From positions 91,943,501 to 92,007,500 of the forward strand of contig CM059586.1 in assembly GCA_030407085.1 (NCBI GenBank): DNA of 64,000 nucleotides. The letters are read 5' to 3'. This document shows, piece after piece, positions 56,014 through 64,000 of this stretch. Both the position numbers and the translations under genes were made by a program. The number at the start of each line of letters is the position of its first letter. Position 1 is the first letter of the stretch. Source of the stretch: Trichopria drosophilae. Taxonomy: Eukaryota > Arthropoda > Insecta > Hymenoptera > Diapriidae. The notes under the pieces were generated by a model. The model saw only the letters and a list, made by a program, of their open reading frames with translations. It did no database searches and had not been told where the DNA came from.

Positions 56014-57630
56014 CTTATTATATACATGACTTGTGTACGCTATTTTATGTGCGCCCATTATTTTAGTTGCAATAAAAATATAATACAGAAGATATAAAGC
56101 TTAAATAAGGCACAGTCGTTCATAAAATTAATCAACCCTCTGCAACCTTAAGTTTAACATACTTATCAGCACAACTCCACTTTTTATTAGTTACTAGAAT
56201 CAACCACGTTCTCACACATTTTAATAGTAGCATAACTTTTGCCTGAAAATTGGCACATCAATTTCCTCATAGGCCACGTCGTGTAACTGATATAGGCAAG
56301 CAATACAATAAGATCTTCTTAAGTTATAATATCACGGCATCCAAGAAAAATTGTTCATAGTAGAAAAATTTAGCCAACTTATAAGTCAAACTTGTTAATT
56401 TTCATTTGGCTTATTAAAATCACTTCAAATTCTCAACTATGAGGCTAATAATTCGTTGGTATCTATATTAACTATCACTATACTTGTTTTATACCGTAAA
56501 ATTTTGTTAATACAAATGTAAACTAGCACTTCTTCACGTATACCTAAATTTAAAAGTTCTTCAGATTTAATATAAGCATATAACTGAACTAAATTTATAA
56601 TGAAATAAAGCTATAAAATTCATTATTTTATTCTGCAATCAAATATAATTTATTTTCACCTAAAAGAAGATCTCTACTGCATCCATCGAAATGATTCCAT
56701 CGCGAGATGGCAGCAGCTCTTGGATATTCAGTTTCAGCCCAGCATTCAAGAGTTCACAAATAAACAGCTGCAACACGGACTGGTTTTAATTCGTACTAAA
56801 TCGGGAACTTTTTTAATAAAGCAGATATAATAACAAAAACCGTACTACTTACATATAATTATATTTGCGTTGTATTATATAACATTATATGATATCCCAT
56901 GTATATTTTATTTAGTTATTACTTTTCTTTTGTTGAAGAGACATATTTGCTTATTAAATTTGTTGAGAATATTTTCTTTGCATCTTTTTTCTTAGTTTTT
57001 GGACCTAATGGAGAATTAATTAATGCTTGTTTATTTCTCGGCCGTTGAAATAAAAGAGTATGTGATGGAAATTCTTGGTATTTATTGGTCAAATCCTAAA
57101 TATTAATCTGAGTAAAAATGTAAATACATAAAAGAGCACTGTAGGTTCTTCTAAAATATCCTTCTTCACCTCCACTTTGGTACACGAGTTACTTTAGAAC
57201 GGAAGGAAATAGTTCTTTTGCTGCATTACTGTTAACACTACAAACAAATTTAATGCATTCTCCTTTTTGTAAAGATCTTCAGTTTGAAATCTTTCTAGTT
57301 TGAAACATTTATTCGTCAGATTTATAAATTTTAGAATGATAATAACAAAATCGGGTTTTCCAGTTTTTGACTTCAAAATGAACTGATTGGCAAATTTTAT
57401 TATATTTATAAACAACGCTCCAACAAATATACGAAATCATAGTTATTACAAAATGTTGAGGGTACACCTTTTCGACAATACGTCCGATCAATGGTGAATA
57501 AGTAGACAATTAAATAATGTTTACATAATGGTTTTGCAGCATGCGTATGTAGTTTTTTCGACCTTACATCTTTTTGATAGTCAGTTAACAAACACAAAAT
57601 ATTAAATAATAATATAATAATGTTATAATT
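56014..57630. other. AT-rich sequence, nothing recognised
   Basis: Minus frames of 63-73 codons at 57194-57597 overlap in different phases and show no motif. They could be a decayed Penelope body given the ribozyme-like core just beyond, but no RT or endonuclease motif is legible. Confidence 0.35.
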
Positions 57631-57635
57631 TTTTT

Positions 57636-57670
57636 AACGTTTCAGCCTCTTGTGGGCCATCCTCAGAACT
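57636..57670 (-). ncRNA. Hammerhead-ribozyme-like core of a Penelope element
   Basis: On the minus strand CTGAGGATGGCC, a short loop, and GGCTGAAACG follow one another. CTGANGA, a GGCC/GGCY stem II and GAAAC are the conserved core of the type I hammerhead ribozymes carried by Penelope-like retroelements. Stem II is TGGCC against GGCT, slightly imperfect. The third strand with the cleavage site was not found upstream, so self-cleavage is unproven and probably lost. Confidence 0.55.
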
Positions 57671-57679
57671 AATTACAAT

Positions 57680-58990
57680 ATTTTCCAATCATCTGTATAT
57701 ATGTATAAATATTCTGAGAAAGAAAAGTGAAAATCTCAAAATTAAAACATCGCATTCAAAAGACATTAACAAAAAAGAGGGGGAAACTTTATTTCCCCAC
57801 CATGACGAGTCTGTTTATGATTCCCAAGAAATCTTCGAGGTTATGAATACGAAAGTGTCTGCCCTTTTCAAGATGACAGAAACAGAGAATGTGTATATAT
57901 AAATAAATACTAAAGAAAAAAAATAGAGATAAGAAAGAAAAATACATAAATAGAAAAAAATAATAATCAACAAATAAATAAATCTAGATAAATAAGTTTG
58001 TAACGTGATTCAGTAAGGTGGTGCATTTGCTTATTTACTCTTAGTATTATTAATTCTGAAGAAAGGTCCATTACATGATGCAGTTTGTATAAGGGATTCA
58101 TAGTTGATGCGTGTCCACATTGTTTTTATTTTGAAAAATGTTTTCTTTTTTTCTGTTTTTGTTTCAGTGTATTGAAGTCAATTGCGGTGTTTTTAGCAGT
58201 CAGTTGTGCAGTTTTTAGCAGTCATTTGCAATGCAAAATACGAATTGTTATTCTATAATTTAATTTTTAGTCTACAAAATTTGTAAAAATTTTATTTTAA
58301 AAATCATTTTTTCCCACATATATTTTATTTTTAAAATTAATTCATAAAATATATACACATTGCTATACAAACACTTTGAATTTTGGCGGTGAGTATGACG
58401 TTAATTATTATGCAGGACACTTGAAAGTGTGCGCCTAACGCGGAAACGATATTCTTCCGAGTCGAATGATTTAAAAATAAGTGTAAATTCTGAAAGAAAA
58501 TTGCATCAGATCTTTATTACGACATACTTTTATGTCGCCGACTTTGTCTACGTTTTTACACGGTATCGAAACATCAATCAGCTGTAACTCGCAGCATACA
58601 TTTGCTATTAAAAAAATATATGCCTGTATTTAAATCATTCGTAAATTTCTCGACTCGCGACGTACTCGTCCGATAAAATTGATGTCGTCATTCGTATCAT
58701 TGCTAATTATGTATAGCCCATGACCTTACGAACGTGGCTAGACTCGTGTCATCAGCCACGACTATATCGTCAATTTTCATTATGATTGAACTCCCCCTGA
58801 CAAGTTCAAGACACCAAATAATTGTTTCGAATTGTTTGGACATATTTGTTAACTTATTGTTTATATTATGCTTTAAGCAAACCAATTCTAGGATCTGTTT
58901 TTGAATCACTTAGTTTTCGGGGAAAATACATTAGTCTTTATGTACAAAAATAATAAAATTATCATTTGTATAACCGAATATAAACTTATT
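57680..58990. other. AT-rich sequence, nothing certain
   Basis: There are A-rich runs near 57900-57980 (AAATAAATAAA) and a small hairpin GTGGCT...AGCCAC near 58734-58769. A 68-codon minus frame at 58703-58909 reads somewhat protein-like (IIMKIDDIVVADDTSLATF) but is not recognised. Confidence 0.35.
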
Positions 58991-58993
58991 TGT

Positions 58994-59265
58994 AAAATGG
59001 ACATTTTACGCCGCGAATCGGGGCGTAAAATCGGGTTTTACGCCCGGGAGGTTGAAAAATATTTTACGCCTACTGCATCAAAAAACAATGTTGAATCTCA
59101 GGCGTAGAATTTTCACCCCCATGAATCTCGAGACGGCTTCGCGGTCTCTCAAGTTCTACTTTCGAGGCGTAAAACTCCATTTTACACCCTTGATACAAAA
59201 ATAACTATTACGCCTCGATTTGCGGGCCTAAAATGCCAATTTCATTCCTCCGTGGGTGTAATGTT
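58994..59265 (-). repeat. GCGTAAAAT repeat, copy 2 (inverted, longer)
   Basis: On the minus strand TTTTGTATCAAGGGTGTAAAA, CTCGAGATTCATGGGGGTG, TCTACGCCTGAGATTCAAC and ATGCAGTAGGCGTAAAATA follow in the same order as at 7200-7400. Pairs such as CGTAAAATCGGGTTTTACG form short palindromes. GCGTAAAA recurs at least five times. The ends are unclear. Confidence 0.6.
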
Positions 59266-60125
59266 TTATATTATTGTATTATATTTCATATTTTAATTTT
59301 TATATAAATACTAAAGATATTAATCGAGAACTGACCGAGAATTTTCGGAAATAAATAAAAATCACTTATTAGAACCACCGTACTGGTCCTAATACTTGAT
59401 GTAAAATTCTGGTATCTTATGCTTTTCAGTATTTTGTTATATGACATATTCCAAGCATCCTCAGAATTTAACTGAAAATTTTGCCATGAAATTTGTTTTA
59501 AAAACCGATATAAAATACCATTTGTAATTAATAAAAATATGTATATTGTTGATTGCAATTAGTTATAGTTAGTTTCTTCCAAAATTGTCCAATTATCACA
59601 ATTTTATAACTTGATTATGTACATTATTTAATCGCATTTTTATAATGTTATGGTGAAATTTCTTTTTGTTTTTAAACAGCAAACAATGCAAAAATATTAC
59701 TAATAATATTGCTTACGTAAATATAAACATTTGTATCTGCGAAAAGGTGTTCCATTGAATAAATAAGTTTTCAGTGTTTATGAATATAGCATTATCCATT
59801 TATTATTTTCTTAAGAGGAATGAATTATTCTTTCAATAAATTGTTTGATTGCTTCTTTATTTCCGACTACTTTTTATAAACACAAAATTATTGAAAAAGG
59901 AGAAGAATTATAATCTCTGTATCAAACACTAAAGGTATATTGTATCATAAATATTTGCATGTACGGAAATATACTTGCATTTTTATTTGACCTTCTTCAT
60001 GCCTGGGCCTTAAATCTATGAACAGCCTATAAAAAAGATGTATATTTATCCTTACATCAGTTTTAAACTTATTGTTCGTAGGCAAGGACATTGTACAGTT
60101 TTGTATTTAAGTTCCAGGTTATATT
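59266..60125. other. AT-rich sequence with a GGGGTTCTAAAG-family scrap
   Basis: ATCGAGAACTGACCGAGAAT and TTTCGGAAATAAATAAAAAT near 59323-59372 match the palindromic block of the TTAA-bounded family (see 35233). Nothing else is recognised. Confidence 0.35.
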
Positions 60126-60628
60126 TTAACCCTTTTCGTCCTAAATATCCGGAATTTTGATTTTTTTGAAAAAAATCTGAATTTTTTTGACGTTTCTTCG
60201 CAGGAATCGTGTTTTTTGATATCGAAAAGGGCGTTGCTGACCATTTCAAAACATACTTATCGCGTCTTTTTGCTCAGCCCTTTCTTCTCCCGTGGGATTT
60301 TTTTCAAAAGACAAGATGGCGTCTGCAAGTTGTCATTTTTCATTTTGTGGCACAAACATCGAGTATTTGAGCGTGTCAGTCAGCATTGCCTTTTCATGTC
60401 AAAAAACGCGATTCCTCCGAAGAAATGTTAATCTGGATTTTTTCAAAAAAATTGAGCATAACTTTTTTCTTTAAAGTTTCCGGCTGATTCTGACCGCGGA
60501 ATTTAAAAGGGACGGTCGGAATCTATCGATTCTTACTTATTTTAATGTTTTCTAACGACGTTTGGAACTAAAATTGCAGCGTTGATAGTTGTGTGCAAAT
60601 TCCGGACATTTGGGACGAGAAAGGTTAA
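60126..60628. mobile_element. TTAA-bounded (piggyBac-type) element, short relative of 10646
   Basis: TTAA lies at 60126-60129 and 60625-60628. The ends CCCTTTTCGTCCTAAA and TTTGGGACGAGAAAGG belong to the same family as 10646-12081. It shares blocks such as CGCGTCTTTTTGCTCAG, AAGATGGCGTCTGCAAGTTG and CCGGCTGATTCTGACC. The arms are about 200-240 bases with almost no loop, so the centre of the longer element has been lost. Small plus-strand frames inside are incidental. Confidence 0.8.
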
Positions 60629-63555
60629 AGTGGTTTGAATAACTTGTAGAACATTAGAAACTAAATTTTATTCTGACAGTTTTAGTAGGTTATTTAGTGT
60701 GTAAAGAAATTGTATTTATAACTTGACTGTAATTTATTCACAAATCAATCCATAGCTGAATTGAGTATCAAGTTCAAAGTAGTAGTAGAGTAAACTCCAA
60801 TCCAAAGTCATAATCGGCTCATATCGTAAGGATTTTAAGATTTTACGATATTTGAGATTACTTAGTCAAAATGCATTTTCTGCGAATTTTTAGGTTACGT
60901 GCAGCTATTTTGTTAGCATACTTTACTATCGGCATCAATCCGTACTAATCTCAAGATTCAAAATGAGCTATTAATCAATCAAATATACACTATTTCTTTT
61001 CAAAGAGATGAAGAAGAAATAATACTTCTCCGGTATTAATAGCCAGAAATTTGTTTAAAATATTACATTTTTAATAAATAAAATTCTTTTGTTTCTTAAT
61101 TCTTAAAATAAAACATATAAATTTACTAGTTAGTTACAATTTAAAAATCTTCACTGGATAGAATATGACCGTGAAACTTTTCCGAATTCATTGAACTTAT
61201 ATTTATATGAAGTCAGTTAGGTAATCAAAAATAACGGATCTAGTGTACCAAAATACTTAATACGCCATTTTGAATGTCTAAAATCAGAAGTCGATTAACC
61301 ATTTTCATATCGGTAGACTATTTCCATTTTTTAAAATGTTAAATCCGATTTATTACTGAGGGCGTAAAGTTGTATTTATTGTGACATAAAAACAGTAAAT
61401 TTATATTAACAAACTTTATCTTTACCTTTCTTGTACACACAGTTGTGATTGTTATACATTTGCTACTAACAGAACAAATAATTGGTTCATTTTATTGTCA
61501 AGTATTTTGCTGTCTACAGAATTGTCATGAAATTTTTTATTATAAATGGAAAATAATACAATACTTCTCGTGATCTATTTCATTGTTGATTATATGACTT
61601 CACAGATAAGATTGATACAAATTATATTCATTCATGAGATATAACTACTTCTTTGTATCTGCATGAAATTGGATCAATCATATTTTAAGCTTTATCGTTT
61701 CAAGGCATAATGCCTTGTTAGATGGTAAAAGTCAATTAAACGTCAATTCATTACTAAAAGTAAACATTAATTTATCATTAAACATATACCGATATAAGAA
61801 ACTGGTTGAAACGTAATTCGATACGTATGGATAATTTTCTTATTATCGTAGGTCACCGTAATTTATAATTTATTGAACATGATGAATTTTACAAATTATG
61901 GTAATAAAAGTATAATAATTTGAATTAATAAAATTTATTATGGTGTTTTTTAATTTGTTAAGTGAAATGAGAAATATTTTTCAAACTTCACTAGAAATAA
62001 AAATAAATATTCACATTATTATTAACGATAACACATGTTTGGTTACATATCGGCTTTCTACTCAAATAGCAACCCTAACTACTAACTTTGATCCTGCAAC
62101 TAACGCATAAAAAGATACAAAACATTGTAAGAAAATTTTAATTGCACTGATCACCAAGTAATCAACACAGCCCAAATAAATATAAAATATCAACTTGACT
62201 TTCGTAAGAGAAAATGAAATATATTTTATCTAAGCCACATTGATAATTCACAAACGTTCGAATTAGCTTGCATAACACAATTAGAGCATTAAGCAAAATC
62301 ATCATTTTCGTAACGTCAGTAGATAAAATTTCATTCATTGACTTACATGGTTTGAAAAGTATGATTTATGCAATGAATTAAATGTAGAAAGTCATTGAAA
62401 ACATTCAACCTCTGTACAGTTTCTTATTACAAAATATTGTTTGTTTAATCATACATTAATATTAATGAGTAAAACATTATATAACATACTAAATTAATAT
62501 AAATTTATACAGACTTATTACTTGATGAAATGTATTTTTGAGGTAAAATATCAATATTTGAATAATTACACTATCACAATAAATACTTAATTACTCTCCA
62601 TAAAATGAAAAATGATACCAAAGTACTAGCATATCAGTAATCGTACAGAACTTTTAACTTTTACAGTATACGTTTTTTATATATATATATTTTTAAAATA
62701 ATTAACTATTGTAAACAAGAAAACCGTGCACAAATACGATTTTTGCTGAATCTTACAACGCACAATCCAACAATTTTATTTTGATATTGCTGTTAAAAAA
62801 ATAACTTTAATCCAATCACTCTGAACATTTCAGAGATTCGTAGTTTAACCATTGTGTTTCAACATAAAAATAATAATACAAACTACAAACAAAAAATACA
62901 AATCATGTTAACAATTCTCCAGCTTAAAATGTGACCGTACATCGAGTATCAAACATTTGAAAATTGTTTACTCCTCTCAATTAAAAAAAAAAACCTTTTC
63001 ATTTTTTTAATTGATATTAAACATTCTTTTCATATTGAAAGCTTTAAAAAAATCTGACGTGCCATATACGTATGCCTTGAAATCTAACTAAAGATTGTGT
63101 AATCAGTGTTTAACTCATTCGAAAATTTAACATAGAACTCGACAACTTAAAAAATGGAATTCAAATGTAAAGATTAGACGTCAAATTTTCAGATTTGTTT
63201 TTTCCTGTTTAGGAATCTATTTCTGCGCAAAGAAATGTTTTAAAAAAATATAAAAAGCTATTGGTTATGATGCAAAGTTTCCTCGTCTTTTTTTTGACAG
63301 CCCCCTTTACAAAACTATACATCAGAGCTTTCACAAGTTTTATCATACTAGGAATCATGATCTAGGAAGCTGAAAACAGGCTTTTAGAGAAATGTTATTA
63401 TAGATAAATGTTATATTAACATTTACTATCCGTGGTGGAAAATATCAGCAGATTGACTGGCCATTATATAGAATATAGATAGTTTTGCTGCCCAATATTT
63501 GTTTCCTAAATTCTAACAAAAACTGGGCATTAACCTCAGTAACTAACCTTCTCGA
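60629..63555. other. Long AT-rich stretch without genes
   Basis: I see only a diverged ATGGCG-type unit near 61240-61350 (CGCCATTTTGAATGTC) and a short TA run near 62680. No gene, RNA or element ends were found in nearly 3 kb. Confidence 0.45.
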
Positions 63556-63631
63556 CGTTCATGACGTCACGTTAGATATTTTTATACATATTCGCTACAT
63601 TTAGTGCAAAAAACGGTGCAAAAGTGCAGAA

Positions 63632-63856
63632 ATGGTGCAGATCCCTAATTATATACAGGGGAATCATATTTTTAGAAACATCGATTGCAATGATAGAAAA
63701 GTGGATAAAACTTGCTTGGTGCCGAGGTTATCAGATTATATTTCTATTGCATTGGCAAATGGTGTTTTCTGGATAAATTTATTTGTCCAGGAAAAGAAAA
63801 CACAGGTTAAGGATAAAACAAACTCCCACATGCAATGTAAGCTATTTGTTAAATAA
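63632..63856 (+). CDS. Small open frame, unrecognised
   Basis: An ATG at 63632 opens 74 codons to a TAA. The sequence is mixed, with RLSDYISIALANGVFWINLF hydrophobic in part, and shows no domain. It is moderately AT-biased like its surroundings. A CRE-like TGACGTCA lies 63 bases upstream. A chance frame is the simplest reading; a small exon cannot be excluded. Confidence 0.12.
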   Translation: MVQIPNYIQGNHIFRNIDCNDRKVDKTCLVPRLSDYISIALANGVFWINLFVQEKKTQVKDKTNSHMQCKLFVK

Positions 63857-63924
63857 ATTTGGATATTTTGCAATCAGAATTTTGCAGGCCAGAATTCAGC
63901 AAAAATGTTGGCCACAATCTTGCC

Positions 63925-63985
63925 ATTCGCTGGTAATAATGGCCATAAACCAGGCTAAAAGTGGTCAATCTTTTTACCAGCGAAT
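63925..63985. repeat. Inverted repeat at the window end
   Basis: ATTCGCTGGTAA at 63925-63936 and TTACCAGCGAAT at 63974-63985 are perfect inverted copies with 37 bases between. TGGCCA/GGCCAT words lie around them. It is probably part of an element that continues past the window edge. Confidence 0.5.
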
Positions 63986-64000
63986 TTGGTGCAAATTGAA

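Noticed and set aside
1..64000. CRISPR arrays, operons, rRNA or bacterial genes
   Set aside because: No regularly spaced identical repeats, no ribosome-binding sites with long frames, and no rRNA sequence; the content is eukaryotic.

Overview
The window looks like intergenic or intronic DNA from a repeat-rich animal genome, most likely an insect. It is strongly AT-rich, has no long intact genes, and is full of remnants of eukaryotic transposons: Penelope-like retroelements, non-LTR (LINE) retrotransposons, a tRNA-derived SINE, TTAA-bounded (piggyBac-type) miniature elements and several families of small inverted-repeat elements. Short CCTAA runs (the common insect telomere unit is TTAGG) occur inside one tandem array. 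I cannot name the species or order. There is nothing bacterial: no operons, rRNA genes or CRISPR arrays.

Layout. 1-136 may be the 3' end of a real coding exon. 700-8,200 carries three copies of a 312-bp miniature element (one nested in a larger one), an ATGGCG-type dispersed repeat and a GCGTAAAAT repeat. 9,300-10,350 is a GC-rich, apparently single-copy island. 10,646-14,400 holds a 1.4-kb foldback element with perfect TTAA flanks, then a LINE RNase H region split by a second foldback. 15,864-16,081 (minus) is an open Penelope GIY-YIG endonuclease fragment. 17,939-25,860 is AT-rich with small inverted-repeat elements and one unexplained coding-like block near 18.7-19.2 kb. 26-27.5 kb and 31.9-32.5 kb contain GC/CpG-rich unique patches. 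29.5-33.7 kb has two diverged copies of an unrecognised reading frame, a nested element pair and a GTCGAC-rich element.

35.2-44.2 kb carries four copies of a TTAA-bounded GGGGTTCTAAAG family, one inserted in a Penelope reverse-transcriptase pseudogene, which lies between two 178-bp direct repeats. 45.85-46.2 kb is a tRNA-derived SINE. 47.3-47.9 kb is another GC-rich patch. 48.7-49.6 kb is an AGACN satellite. 50.0-51.1 kb is a third foldback with GC-only hairpins. 54.3-56.0 kb holds a CCTAA-containing tandem repeat and LINE 3' sequence. 57.6 kb carries a hammerhead-ribozyme-like core typical of Penelope elements. 60.1-60.6 kb is a shorter relative of the 10.6-kb foldback. The rest is AT-rich sequence in which I see nothing.

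No pathway can be built from this window. The biology on show is transposon biology: repeated nesting, foldbacks that could give hairpin RNA if transcribed, and decayed retroelement enzymes. All boundaries and similarities were judged by eye, without database search.
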